This document shows positions 20,399 to 31,834 of a stretch of DNA of 64,000 nt, piece after piece. Location: contig OOIN01000017.1 of NCBI GenBank assembly GCA_900323505.1, positions 868,001 through 932,000 on the forward strand, in the 5' to 3' direction. Numbering within the stretch: position 1 is the stretch's first letter; the number at the start of each line of letters is the position of its first letter. Under the pieces are notes generated by a model. The model was given only the letters and a program-made list of their open reading frames with translations. It had not been told where the DNA came from and did no database searches. Made by a program: the position numbers and the translations under genes. The stretch comes from Ustilago trichophora (lineage: Eukaryota > Basidiomycota > Ustilaginomycetes > Ustilaginales > Ustilaginaceae).

Positions 20399-21634
20399 AT
20401 GGCCTATTCAAAGCCTCCAAGAGACGGCAGGGAAGCCGCCGAAAGGCTCCGAGTCACCGGCAAGAGTGGCAAGCCCATCATCGGATCTGGTGCCGGAATT
20501 GGACTGTAAGTAGCCGACCTGCACATGGAGAGATTGCACCTTAGAGCAGCTGACGTTGAATCTTTTCCAATCATCTCATTGCTCGTCATTCAAACGGCGG
20601 ATAGAACTGCCAAATTTGTTGAAAAGGGTGGAGTGAGTACGCCTGGCCCTGTCACCAGAGTTGCAGAAAGGCAGCAGCTGACCTTTTCATCTTCTCTTTC
20701 GGCACATGCGATACGGACAGGCGGACTTGATCATGTGAGTAGCTTGTTGATCCTATCAAAGCTGCGATGATAGAAGAAATGAGATCGCTGATATCGCAGC
20801 TGCATCGATCCGAAACACCAGTCTCTACAACTCTGGCAGGTACCGCATGGCTGGTCGAGGATCTCTAGCGGGGCTGATGCCGTACGGTGACGCAAACGCC
20901 ATCGTAGTCGAAATGGCAGCTGAAGTGCTTCCTGTGATCGAACATACTCCCGTCCTTGCGGGCGTCTGCGCTTCAGACCCCTTCCGATCCATCCCCAAGT
21001 TCCTGCGCCAACTCAAGGAGATCGGATTCGTAGGCGTGCAAAACTTCCCCACGGTCGGTTTGATCGACGGCAACTTCCGACAAAACCTCGAAGAGACTGG
21101 TATGGGATACGAAAAAGAAGTCGAGTTGATGGAGGAAGCCAAAAAGCTGGGTCTACTCACCACGCCATACGTCTTCAATGTGAATGAGGCCGAGAAGATG
21201 GCTCGTGTTGGTGTCGATGTCTGCGTGGCACACATGGGTCTCACCACCAGCGGCAGCATCGGGGCCAAGACAGCGATGAGTCTGGATGATGCTGTCAAAT
21301 TGACATCAGAGAGTGAGTCTCATCAAGCAATCCATTCCAAGCAAGCGTGACTTTATAACACAAAGACTTGCTACTGACCCTACGCCCTCCTCGAAAATTT
21401 TCATGGTGCTCTTATTCAGTTACTGCCAAGATCCACTCGATCGCGTCCGACATCATGGTGCTCGTGCATGGTGGTCCTGTCGCCTCGGCTTCCGACGCAC
21501 AGTACGTTCTCGATCGCGTGCCTGGCTTGGCGGGTTTCTATGGTGCTTCCAGCATGGAAAGACTTCCTGTCGAGGTTGTTCTGCAGGAAAGCATGCAGGA
21601 GTTCAAAGGTCTCAAGATCTCATCGTCCACGTAG
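20399..21634 (+). CDS. TIM-barrel protein, phosphoenolpyruvate-hydrolase-like (Tm-1 C-terminal family)
   Basis: Five exons: 20399-20505, 20605-20632, 20721-20734, 20822-21312 and 21420-21634. They total 855 bases and give 284 residues. Donors are GTAAGT or GTGAGT and all phases join. The result restores family blocks: [33 protein letters not shown] (across the two microexons), [43 protein letters not shown] and [10 protein letters not shown]. Known: this family is a PEP-mutase-like/TIM-barrel group; the tomato Tm-1 C-terminus belongs to it. The 14-nt exon 3 and 28-nt exon 2 are unusually small. The acceptor of exon 4 (CACCAG) was chosen because the next upstream AG would break the frame and the conserved LYNSGR context. 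Confidence 0.88.
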
Positions 21635-21886
21635 TCTAGCAGTCATTCAGCCGTCAATAAGCATGCTTTGTTAGAGACAAACAGGTGAAGCTAAGCACAT
21701 TTGAGTTGTATTGGATGACAGAAGAGGAGGGCGAGGGGTCTACAGGTATCTGACCAGTCTGTGCTCTCAGCGCTGAGCAATAATCTGTAGTTGCGCTTTT
21801 ATTTAATTATCCAGACCGTATTAATTATGCTGATATGTAGTATGTGGATCGCCCGAAGCTCTTTACTCCGAGCCGCTGCTCTTCTT

Positions 21887-24800
21887 TCAAGGGTTGTCTT
21901 GACGAGACCCCATGGGACTTGACGACCCGTGACGATCGCTAAAGCTCGGCGCGAAGCGTGTTGACCCCGCACCTGCAGAGGTTGACGGTCGTCGCATCAG
22001 CCCTTCGCGTGTCGAGGCACGTTGTTCATCATTCAAGGAGCGACGTCGGTCGGAAGAATCATCCTCGCCGTCGCTGGACGGACCATCGCGAGAAGATGAC
22101 ATGCGCCCATATCCGTTGCTACCAAACCTGGGAGCTGGAGCGTCGCCCGACGTGAGTGGACGCGACCAGTTGCTAGACCGATGACCGTCTCCACGCTCTT
22201 CATCGCCTTGCAGCAGCAGAGCGATGGAGCTGGAGCCAGGTCGGCTAGGGCCACGAGCCGACTTCAAGGGAGGAAGCGTTAGCTCCCGCGCGGCAAGAAC
22301 AGGTCCGTTGCTCGAGCCTGGCCTGGAACCGCTGCCCTCATCACGCACGCCAAATGGCAGAGCCGCGCCGCTGCTTGAACCCAACCTCCGCGAAATGACA
22401 TGCGCATCTGGCGCAGTGCTCGAGCTCGGCCTTCGCCAATCCAGGCCAGATGCACCGCCATGTCGATCGATCGAGGGTCGCAACGAGGCGACGCTGCTTT
22501 CGCGCGGCAGAGGCGGTGGCTGGAACATGAAGGGCGACGCATTGTTGCCCGGGCTGGTCCGAAGATCGGAGCTGTCTGTCTGCAGCCGTGGCTGTGCCTC
22601 CCCTTCCCGAACGCCGTAGGAGGAGCCGATCCTCGACCGACGTGACTCCTCTCCCGCAAGCGAGCTAGAAAGCTCGTATGCAGAGCCTCGCCGAGCTGCA
22701 GAAGCTCGCGAGTCTCTTCGCTCGTCCAATAGCGCGAGTGTTGATGAAAGTGGCGGGAGATCGTCGCCGCTTGCCTGGATGGAGCCGCGCGATTTTGCAG
22801 CCATCGATCCACCGGAAGTAAGAGGTCGTCGGTCGTTGTTCCAAGCAGTAGAGGCGGTGTTGGGGCGGTCGGCAAGCTCTGATGCTGTGAGCAGCCGTGC
22901 GTCGCCTCGTTGGCTGAAGGAAGGGCGCGCCGATCGCAACGACGAAGGCGGGAGGAATGGTTTGGGTCCTTGCGCGGCGTCTGCTGCATGAGCTCCAGCT
23001 GGACTGGTGTAGGGGCGGTAGTTGCTGCCGCCTTTGGCCTCCTCGGCGCGATCGAGTTCTGCCGAGGTGGCAAGAAGCTGCTGGTCGATGCTTGGAAGTC
23101 TTTGGGAGGCCATCGAGCCTGGGCGACTTCCACCGCCCAGAGCCGCAGCCGTACCTGGCCGACTTGCGCTCGGCGTGATGGACGATAGAGGAGGCAAGAC
23201 GGGACGATTGTGCGAAGTGAGCGGTCGAGAGCCGTGTGCGCTGCCAGGGGGACGTCCATGCGCGCTACCGGGAGGTGGGAGAAGCGGCGCAGAGCCAGCG
23301 TCGAAAGAGGCGCGAATGCTGCCACGCGAGGGAGGAGGACTGTTTGCGCGCGCACGCTTTGCCAACGTTGGGGTGCGCATGTGCAGATGGGCAGATAGGG
23401 TCGACTCAAAGTGGGTCCTTGGTTCTTGTTGGCGCACCTCGCCATCGGCGAAGCTGCTGTGATGGTGGGGTGGAAAAGCGTCCTCATTTGGCATTCCAGC
23501 GCTTGAGTTCCGCCAGAAAGGATTGGAGAAGGCAGGACCCTGGCCGTTGACGTCTGCCGAATCAGGATCCGTTCCGGTGTATTGGCTGCCAGCAAGCGCT
23601 GTCTCGAGGGGCGGTCCGCTTGGTCGCCAGGCCTGTGCAGGGACTGCTGCTGCTGAAAGATGCCCTGGTGCGCGCCTTTCCAAAGATTCGGAGATAGGAC
23701 GACCGTACGCATCGTAGGAGGCCATGTAACGGTCCGGATGTCCTTCAGGCAACGGTCGCGGGTCCGACGGCAGGCCAGCTTCGGCGTGGTAGGGAGCGTG
23801 AAGAGCACCATAATCGACTGTGCCAGCATCATGAAGGGAAGACGAGCCGGCTTCAGAACCAAAGTAGGAAGCTTGCTGCTGGGTCACGTGCGGAGGGACA
23901 TCGAAGGACTGTTCGCCGTACGAAACAGATGCGCCGGGATGCGCCTGATCAGCGCCTGGCTGCCCGTACTGCGGGCCCTGAGCCGGCCACATAGGCATGG
24001 ATGCGGGAAGACCCGGGGCGGTGAAGGTGGCGGTGACAGGTGCTGATGCTGCAGGGTTAGCACCTTCGTAGGGTGGATAAGTGGAGTTCGGAGCGTACAT
24101 GCTCTGCATCGGATGCTCTGCTCCATGGTGCTGGTTCTGATTCGGAAGGGTGGGCGATCCAGAACGGTCGTTTCCAGCACTGCGTGCAGCTCTTGTGGCT
24201 GCGCTAGTCTTGCCTCCTCCCTTGCCTCTTCGTCCAGTATGATTGTGACTGGCAATCAAAGCACCTGGCGAGCTGCTCTTCCCCAAGACCTGAGCATGGG
24301 CGTGTTGAGCTTGGGCAGCAGACTGAGCGAGGGAAGCGTGGAGCGACGAGAGCTCCTGCATCATGATCTCGTTGCGCTCAGGTGTGTCGGCGTGAACAGT
24401 TTGGGCGTGCTGACGGAGATTGTCAAGACGCGAGAAGGCCTTGCCGCAATGGCATCTGAACGGTCTTTCGCCTGTGTGTTTACGGACGTGACGGGCAAGA
24501 TGTTCACTCCTCGTGAAAACCATGCGACAGTCACCAAAGCCTCTACATTGGAACATGGTGACGTTGCCACTGCCTTCGGACTTGCCGTTGGGATCCTCTG
24601 GGGAGCCATTTGCTGGTGCGGTCGGCGTCACCGCAGCTTTGCCGTCTTGATCTGGCGAGTCTTTTCTTGCACGTTTGCCACGATGCTTCACGGCATCCAA
24701 ATCTTCGGGAGCAGGATGTGTGACGCGGTCGACACTGCTCGGTATAGGGACGGAATGGCCATTGCTGGGTGCACCCATCATGGCTGCTGCTGCCGGGCTT

Positions 24801-25243
24801 GATAGATGCGGTGGATAGGGGACGTAGTTGGCATCTGTAGTGTACCCAGGCTGTGGTGGAAGCGGCGCCTCGGCGTATGGCAGACGCGCTTCTTCCTGAG
24901 GATGTGATGCAAAGGCAAACGGGCGGCCATCGTTGTAAACAGGTTCGCGATACGGCATGGCTGGGGGCTGGTGACTACGGACGGGATAGGATGGACCAGC
25001 CTGCATGTCTGGCTCGAGTTTGACGGATGCGTGAATGTAGGATTGGTCTGGACGACTGGGTTGGAAAGGTGGGTTCATGGCAAGGCTGGGTGGATGCTGA
25101 GATTGACGAGGATCATGGTAGAAGAAGCTCTGTTGCTGGGAAGCAGGAGCGGTCTCCATGTTGGGCTCTGTGTGCACGCTGCTGTGATCGCTGTTGGCGG
25201 TTGGAGGACCGGGGTGTATTGGGAAACCGCGGTGCTGCTCCAT
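21887..25243 (-). CDS. C2H2 zinc-finger transcription factor
   Basis: A 1,118-residue single-exon protein. Two tandem C2H2 fingers lie around residues 230-285: [20 protein letters not shown] (C-x5-C, HVRKH) and, after the linker [25 protein letters not shown] with only one residue between the two Cys, ending QTVH. The rest is Ser/Pro/Gln/Gly-rich and probably disordered, with Lys/Arg-rich patches before the fingers. The RSEHLARH...SRLDNLRQH pairing resembles fungal stress and morphogenesis regulators of the Msn2/Com2 class, but I cannot assign an orthologue. Its 3' end faces the TIM-barrel gene. The very long upstream gene-free region suggests extensive regulation or a long leader. Confidence 0.85.
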   Translation of the reverse strand: MEQHRGFPIHPGPPTANSDHSSVHTEPNMETAPASQQQSFFYHDPRQSQHPPSLAMNPPFQPSRPDQSYIHASVKLEPDMQAGPSYPVRSHQPPAMPYREPVYNDGRPFAFASHPQEEARLPYAEAPLPPQPGYTTDANYVPYPPHLSSPAAAAMMGAPSNGHSVPIPSSVDRVTHPAPEDLDAVKHRGKRARKDSPDQDGKAAVTPTAPANGSPEDPNGKSEGSGNVTMFQCRGFGDCRMVFTRSEHLARHVRKHTGERPFRCHCGKAFSRLDNLRQHAQTVHADTPERNEIMMQELSSLHASLAQSAAQAQHAHAQVLGKSSSPGALIASHNHTGRRGKGGGKTSAATRAARSAGNDRSGSPTLPNQNQHHGAEHPMQSMYAPNSTYPPYEGANPAASAPVTATFTAPGLPASMPMWPAQGPQYGQPGADQAHPGASVSYGEQSFDVPPHVTQQQASYFGSEAGSSSLHDAGTVDYGALHAPYHAEAGLPSDPRPLPEGHPDRYMASYDAYGRPISESLERRAPGHLSAAAVPAQAWRPSGPPLETALAGSQYTGTDPDSADVNGQGPAFSNPFWRNSSAGMPNEDAFPPHHHSSFADGEVRQQEPRTHFESTLSAHLHMRTPTLAKRARANSPPPSRGSIRASFDAGSAPLLPPPGSAHGRPPGSAHGSRPLTSHNRPVLPPLSSITPSASRPGTAAALGGGSRPGSMASQRLPSIDQQLLATSAELDRAEEAKGGSNYRPYTSPAGAHAADAAQGPKPFLPPSSLRSARPSFSQRGDARLLTASELADRPNTASTAWNNDRRPLTSGGSMAAKSRGSIQASGDDLPPLSSTLALLDERRDSRASAARRGSAYELSSSLAGEESRRSRIGSSYGVREGEAQPRLQTDSSDLRTSPGNNASPFMFQPPPLPRESSVASLRPSIDRHGGASGLDWRRPSSSTAPDAHVISRRLGSSSGAALPFGVRDEGSGSRPGSSNGPVLAARELTLPPLKSARGPSRPGSSSIALLLQGDEERGDGHRSSNWSRPLTSGDAPAPRFGSNGYGRMSSSRDGPSSDGEDDSSDRRRSLNDEQRASTREGLMRRPSTSAGAGSTRFAPSFSDRHGSSSPMGSRQDNP

Positions 25244-26829
25244 TCAGAGGGATCTGGCGGCGAATCGCCTGGAATTCTGATGACGACCGACTAGGCTGTT
25301 GCCTGTACTTGCGCGATGCGTATCAAGACGTTGAGATCGGTGCCATTCAGGTTGGCTTCGCTGATCGCGATTGTGCTAGCCAAATGTGTTTGACGATGTG
25401 TTTGGAAGAACTGCGGAGAAGGTGAGAGCTTTGGCAGGGCAGAAGGTCGCTGATGCTGACGATACGTTGCTGAATACGGGCGCGTATTGCTGGTTCGCTC
25501 CGAGCAGCGGTGGTCGGTCGAGTACAGATGCTTTGGTGGAAGCAGTCAACGAGGCAAGATCGCGCTTGTCGGATGGAGCCGGCACCTGGATGGCGAGATG
25601 CAGACCGGGGGTGCAATGGCCGGAAGCGGAAGCTGCGCTCAGGTTGAGCTTATGATGCGCTGAGTATGTGCGCAAGGTAGCTGCGCACTGCTGATGGGAG
25701 CGCTTTTCCGGCAGCTGAGAGCTCTGGATGCGGTGCTTTGCGATCACTACAGTCCACCCGACGATGAGGCGGATGCTGATTGTGTTGCTGCTGCAGGAGC
25801 TGTAATGGTGTGCAGAGATGAGCTTGAGATTGAGCAAGATTCCGGGCTTGGCGCTCCGTGTCTGGTCGGAGTCGGTTGGGGTATCCGAACGTTGTCTGCA
25901 CCAGGGCCTTAGTCCGATGGATTGCCAGCCGGGTGAATCAGAGGGGGTGAATTGGGTGCAGAGTCGCGCAGGTCGAAATGGAGAGCAAGCGTCACTGAGC
26001 GTTATGAGGTGCAGCGCTCGGCATCCGAATGGTCGATGTTTTCCGTGTCTAGGAAGGTTGAAAGAGACGACTGTCGACGTGTCGATGCTTGTCGGCTTTG
26101 AGGATTGGGCGGTGCCACGATGCCGAGTGTACAAAAACACCCAGGTCACTGACGCATGAAAAAGGAGAAAAAAAAAGAGAAGAAAATGATGGCGGCAGAG
26201 TGAGGTTGTGACAGGATAACAATGCGATAGAGTCACAAGTGATGGGTGGATGTTGGTGTTGGTGCGATGGTGAAGTGTCGTTGGCGAGCCGAAAGGATGG
26301 AGAAAAAGGAACGAAAGGCGACAAGGAAGAAAGACTGAGCAATTGAGAAAGAATGCGTGGACGTGGATGCGTAGTGGATGCGTCTCTGGAGACGATCAGA
26401 GCGGATGTCGGCGTCGAGTTGGAATCAAGTGCAATCAATCCAGTGAGAGTGAGTGTGAGTTGATTGGGAATTGGTTGCTGCTCGCTCAAATCCATTGGCT
26501 CTCGACCAAACAACACCCTCTACTGTATCTCGCACACACAGGACACTCTCTTGCTCTCTTGCTAACACTCCTATCTAACCCACACAACCATCACAATCCC
26601 ACTTGGAACCACACACATACTGTACACTCGCATACACAAGTCACGCTACAATGCGGCTGCAGGCACCGACGCTGGGATCGCTTCAAAAACCACACGAACC
26701 ACAGAATCAGGGCCAGAGTCAGGGCAGAGAAGCTTTCCGGGCCGCCAGGGAAGCCCAACTAAGCGCAACCCACGCTTCCCACTTACTTGCCGCACACGCG
26801 CACCGTCTACCCAATGGCACAGCATATCA

Positions 26830-26856
26830 TGTACAGTACTGTACTGTACTGTACAG
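26830..26856. repeat. TGTACAGTAC palindromic cluster
   Basis: TGTACAGTACTGTACTGTAC and a following TGTACAG form overlapping self-complementary units. Similar clusters occur at 14871-14889, 29934-29958 and 30740-30756, all in gene-free DNA. Confidence 0.8.
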
Positions 26857-27144
26857 CAGTTGGACGGCGGACAGTCGGGGCTGAGTGCCACGCACTTTTG
26901 ATTTTGTTTTCTTTTCAAATTGCGCTCAATCAAGCAGACAACGCGGCTTTGCAGCCGTTGCGCCGAATTCGCTTTCAGGTCAACGAAAAGGGATCACAGC
27001 GGCGGCAGCAGGAAAACTGGAGAAAAGAAAAGATCGACGCCGCTCAGGCGCCTGAACACAGTAGCTGCCTCAAAGTGCGGAGACAAGCAAACTCACGAGC
27101 CAATGACAGCCAAACACGCCGACAGCCAATAACAAAAAACAAGA

Positions 27145-27181
27145 GTCTCCCTCTCTCTCTCCCTCTCTCTTTCTCTCTCTC
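27145..27181. repeat. (CT)n microsatellite
   Basis: Interrupted CT repeat of about 37 bases, seen directly. Confidence 0.85.
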
Positions 27182-29933
27182 GCTTCCTGCGGGCGAGGTA
27201 AATCAAGATCGGGCAAGCGTCCCTTCACCAATTTGCCGTTTCACGTCGGCTCGATTCTGCGAGATCTCTCTCTAGATCCCAAGTCCGCTCATGACAAGCC
27301 CTGCAGCTCTTACTCGCACACGCTGTTGTCGATCAGCCACGACTGCATCCACCTATGTAATGGTATCCCCACGCACCGAGTTAGGTAGCTTTGTGTGCCT
27401 CTATTGCCTCTCACCGACGACTCCAGAATTGTCTCGAGATGGGCTTCTTCTCCAATTCACTCAAGCAAGCTGCGGAATCGACTCATGCGCAAATTAAATT
27501 GCACCCATCAAGCGCTTGCTCAAAAAGCAAGGAAATGAAATGCTGGTCGCATGTGGGGGCTCTGTACTGAATTTACAGTGAACTCATGCACTCCAGGGTC
27601 AGGAGACATTTCCAAAGAGCAATTTTGCCGCTTTGAAGACCTCTCAACGAGGCATGCTAAACGCACAACCTTGGAATGTCTATTTGTCACAGATGCAGCC
27701 CCAGTACGAGAGTCAATCACCATAACTGCTTCATGACTTAGTAAAAGTGAGCTCAGCTCGACTCGTACATGCCTCGCTTTCAGGAGATGCTGTATCGACC
27801 CCATTGATGATCGTGACTTCTGATGACGAGCTGCCAGGGGTCCGCCACAGAAACTGCATTATCATTGTCACAAGCTTTCTGTGCACTGGTCGCTCCTCTA
27901 AGTCACTGCGATATTGATTCGATAGCACTAAGAAGAGAGATGTTTCAACGCCTCGACTCTCCCTCAAGCCGAACGAGCGCCCTCTCGCTTCTTTTACATC
28001 GCGACAAAGCCGAATGTTCGGCGAGCCCGATCATTGAGCTAGCTTTCATCACACCGAGAAAAGGTCTGAGGAACCCGTTAATTTGCAACAGCAGCCTTTC
28101 TCGGCATTCAAGGCACGGAACGGTTGTTACACTTCCAGGTTCGCCACGAGCCGCCGGGTCAACACCGGTACCCGCTTTACGTTGCTCGACACAAGGACTT
28201 CCGTTCAAGCGCTGATCTTCCAACGCAAAATGCAAACAAGGAGCCATCATGGGCCGACTCCGATCAGCAATCGTCGTCCCGATGTTGTTGTGGCTTGTTG
28301 TCGTCCGTGAGGGATCCATCGGATATCTCGGCCAAGTAATGGATAGCCATCCTCGCTACCGTACAGTCGTCGGCTTCTAACTACTGTACTCGGATATCCG
28401 CACCGGCGTATGCAGTCACTCGTAACAAGGATCGAGACGTCCACTTTTAGGCAGCCATGCTTATGCATCAGACGCTCTCCTCCAAACCGACTCCGATACG
28501 ATCTGGCTTCACGCCACGCGACTCGGCTATGACTCTCCGAACGAGCAAAGCCGCAGCGTGTTCGTCACCGTTCAGGAACAGGGTCAGCCTGACTGTCAGC
28601 TGCTATGGTTTCAGCAGATACAGTGTGAGTAGTTTGGACCACGGCCGAAAGTGGCACTATGTGTATATCCCGCTCATGCCTTGGCGTCTTGGCGAGGTCA
28701 GCACCCAAACCCCGCGGGTAAGGGATACAGAGAGGGCCGAGCCAGTGCTCCAGTCGGTGCTGGCCTTCTGAGCTGTGTACTGCTGGAAGAATCGCAGGAG
28801 ATCAAGATCTGCACTGGATCGGAATCCAAGCTTGTAAGAGTGTTGTGGGAGTACTGTCGCCAATCTTCTGAAGGAAAGCTTTGAGCTCAACACGCGTCCC
28901 GACGAGGACAACGGCGACGTCATACTCGCTCGTTTCCATGCTGCTGCAAATCAAAACGCATAAGAATCTGAAGACTTTGGTTGCTCGCACTGCCTCCGCC
29001 TACCGATGTTTGGCTTGGTTGGCTTGGCATTCATAAGACGTTCTCTATCGCCGTACCAACCAGTCTTTTCTGAGACGCGTTTCGATCAGGTAGCATCACT
29101 CGCTCCGACTGAACTCGCCGCATCATTCAAAATAACGGGGAGGAAGAAGGCCTTCGTCGCTTTCAGTCACAGCAAAGCCGGTCACAAACAAAAGCAGTGC
29201 GGAACGAGGAAGTATATTCTAGGGTGGCCTTGGTGGACCCCTTAGTCGTCTACTTTGCAAACTGTAGTGCATGCTTCTGCTAAAGTAGCATGCAGTAGTT
29301 ACATACATTCAAGTAAACCGCGAAAGACGTGCACAGGTTCGGCAAGCGGTGAATTTTCGGATCTCGCAAATCAGCCGCACAGAGTCCTCGACCTTGTGGT
29401 GAACAGTTGCGAGGTTCGACACAAGCCATGTGCTATGATGTCAATAAGACTCTCCCGCGGTACGGCACGAGCGCGCACTCGTTGGAAAAAATCATTCTAT
29501 AAGGCAGATGATCAGTCTGAATGCGGCAATCGAAATAAGCAAAGTGTGCATGTATTGAGAAATTCTCCGATGGCAGCAGATCCAACAATTTCAAAGAGGG
29601 TCGTGGTGGTTAAAGCTTAGAACAGAGCTCAATGGCCTTCATCGAGTCCTTGGCTTGGTATGTAGCATCACAGCTCATTGTCAGGCACCTGATCGACGAA
29701 GAAAGACAGGAAGGGGCTGTTGCGCTCGCTCGTGCGAGATAATGGCTGCCATGCGTATGGTAGAGCACGGTGAGAAGCCCCACGCACGAATGGGAGAGAC
29801 GGTAGGGGATACTTCTTGAGTGTCGGGCTGAAATGACAGCTTTGCATCAAGGCGAATGGCGAAAGCTAGAAGCGATCTACCTCTCGGAAGTCACATCCGA
29901 GCGAGCAGACGCGAACCAGCGTCAGATCACGCA

Positions 29934-29958
29934 TACAGTACAGTACATTACAGTACAA
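29934..29958. repeat. TACAGTACAGTACATTACAG palindromic cluster
   Basis: Short overlapping ACAGTAC units, related to the cluster at 26830-26856. Confidence 0.7.
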
Positions 29959-30739
29959 TATAACCAATTGTTCTGAAACGGAGAGAGTTGTAGCCGACGT
30001 TCCTGAGCTTGAAGAGCTTTATGCGTGGCATGAGGTCGAGTTGACCGGTGCCGCTTCGCGATGCCGAAAAAGTTTGCAGAGTGATTCGAATGCTTTGCAA
30101 GTTCCTTCAAAGGGACGGTCATTGTCAAGCTTACGACTTGACATCCGACGGACGTAAGGCGAGTGTCAAAACCCTCTCTTGACACAGAAAGCTAACCTTG
30201 GGTCAACTTCGACCAGACAAAAGGAACAAAAACCGAAAAAAGTATGCTGGTGAAGGTGGACTTGGGTGGGACGCAAGAGGGTCCACTAGGTAGCGGGGTG
30301 TGCGCCTATGCGGAGATGAAGACCCCAACAGTTTGGAGCCTTTCGACTTGGTCTGCTGATTGCCTCAAGAATTGAACGTCTGCGCTCGCTCGCTTCATTC
30401 GGTGGGACTGACGGAGACAAACCAAAAGTGACACTACTCTAATTCTCATCGGGAAAGCCGAGGAAAGCCATAATACGCATGAAAGAGTCACTGGGAGTCA
30501 GGTGTTTTGTCGCCGTATCCCTCGAGAGAGCTAGAACCAAACAGCAGCGAAGGAGGGAGGGCCCCCATGGGCGCACGGTAGCGAGGCTAGAGAATATTGT
30601 GGAGCGCCATGGAGCACTGCAAAACCATTCATTCATTCATGCATACACGACAATGCAATCATCATCGTGCTCCTGCTCCAGATGAGGGTTTCGGGGGAGT
30701 CGAAACAATCATGCGAGACAGGATTGGGCAGGCACATGC

Positions 30740-30756
30740 TGTACAGTACTGTACTT
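30740..30756. repeat. TGTACAGTACTGTACT palindromic cluster
   Basis: Same motif as at 14871, 26830 and 29934; the first 15 bases are nearly self-complementary. Confidence 0.7.
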
Positions 30757-31160
30757 TGTCCTGTTACTCACGGCTCAAGAGTCGAAGCGCGGCGCGGAGC
30801 CAAGAGAAATTGAGAACACGACTTTGCAGGTCTTGTTCCAAATCGCTTTCGTCACTGTCGTCAGAGCGTTGCTCGATTTTGAGCGTTGCTCGGATGAAGG
30901 ACCCGCCAAGCTGTGCAGATCTGAAGCCGCGTTACACCTCTCTCTCTTGGCCTTAGCCTCCGAGGCACTCTTTTTTTTTTTTTTTTCTTTTTTTTTTCTT
31001 TTTCTTTTCCTGTTTTTGTTTTTCTCTTGCGTCAAAGACAAGGCAAAAAGCAAGCGGAGAATGAAAAAAATTCTCCGTTCCAAGCATGCCCATTGAAATA
31101 CGGTTTGAAATACGGTATGCATTTGTGCCGTCTTGTGCTCAATGTTTTTGATTTTTTTTT

Positions 31161-31834
31161 AAATCCTTTCATTTTCTTTTTGGGTCTCTACCTGATTGTG
31201 ACGCTTGGCAGAGATGGGTCATTCTTATGTGGGCGGGCGTGTTTTTTAGGCGGACCAACCGACCGACTGCCAGATCCGGCCTATGATGTCCTCGACTCTT
31301 CATTTGCCTTCTTCTTTCTCTTGTCCGAAGTCCGACTGGTCAGAGACTCACCTCCTCCTCCTCCCTGGCAAGGGCAACATGAGTTTGGGAGCATTTCACC
31401 GTGTTTGGCTAACTTGGCAATTTTGTGGTCACTGGTTGGTTTGAGCCGAGCAGCGTGGCTCGTCCCTCGATGCTGGGCCCCCGCCTCCCTTCTCTTCCAA
31501 TCAAAGTCAGCTTTCGCAAACGCTTCGGACTGGCTCCGATGACGCTAGAAAAAGGTTGCCCAGCATTCATAAATACCCACCTCTTTTCCTGAGACGCACT
31601 TTGCTCCTTTCTTGCTCCCCAGGTTTGATCGATCATCATCACCGACAACACCTAATTCCCCTTTCTTCTCCTCCGCTGTCATTAACACTGTCAGCTGCAC
31701 CCCGTCACAAGAGTTCTTGACCCTCGCTCTTGCCTCGGGACCGTTCCCAAACACGTCTCAGCAAAGTTCTTCATTTCGACAAGGCACATCCCAGCAAAGT
31801 CTTTCGATCCCCACCACAGATCTTCTTACCCAAC
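31161..31834 (+). promoter_or_regulatory. Promoter and leader of the hexose-transporter-like gene
   Basis: About 670 bases upstream of the transporter ATG. The part from about 31560 onward is C/T-rich leader-like sequence, including CAAAGT segments. No defined operator was recognised. Confidence 0.45.

Larger units (their letters stand above)
25244..27300. other. Long upstream region of the C2H2 regulator gene
   Basis: I see no recognisable gene. Between about 26050 and 26600 the minus strand is pyrimidine-rich, as expected for the leader of the zinc-finger gene. A TGTACAGTAC-type palindromic cluster lies at 26830-26856 and a (CT)n tract at 27145-27181. Open frames on both strands up to 286 codons occur but lack family motifs or supported starts. 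Confidence 0.5.
27301..31160. other. Gene-poor region, no supported coding sequence
   Basis: About 3.9 kb on which I find no gene: the open frames are all under 135 codons, on both strands, and none shows a domain, signal peptide or conserved motif. Palindromic TGTACAGTAC-type clusters occur at 29934-29958 and 30740-30756, and long T tracts at about 30970-31025. Possible explanations are decayed repeats, a long regulatory region of a flanking gene, or a noncoding transcript. Confidence 0.5.

Noticed and set aside
22279..23862. 527-codon minus-strand frame overlapping the C2H2 gene in another frame
   Set aside because: Arg/Pro-rich translation of GC-rich sequence without motifs; the other frame contains the zinc fingers.
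25376..26236. 286-codon minus-strand frame upstream of the C2H2 regulator
   Set aside because: No ATG-supported start or domain; more likely the leader or promoter of the regulator.
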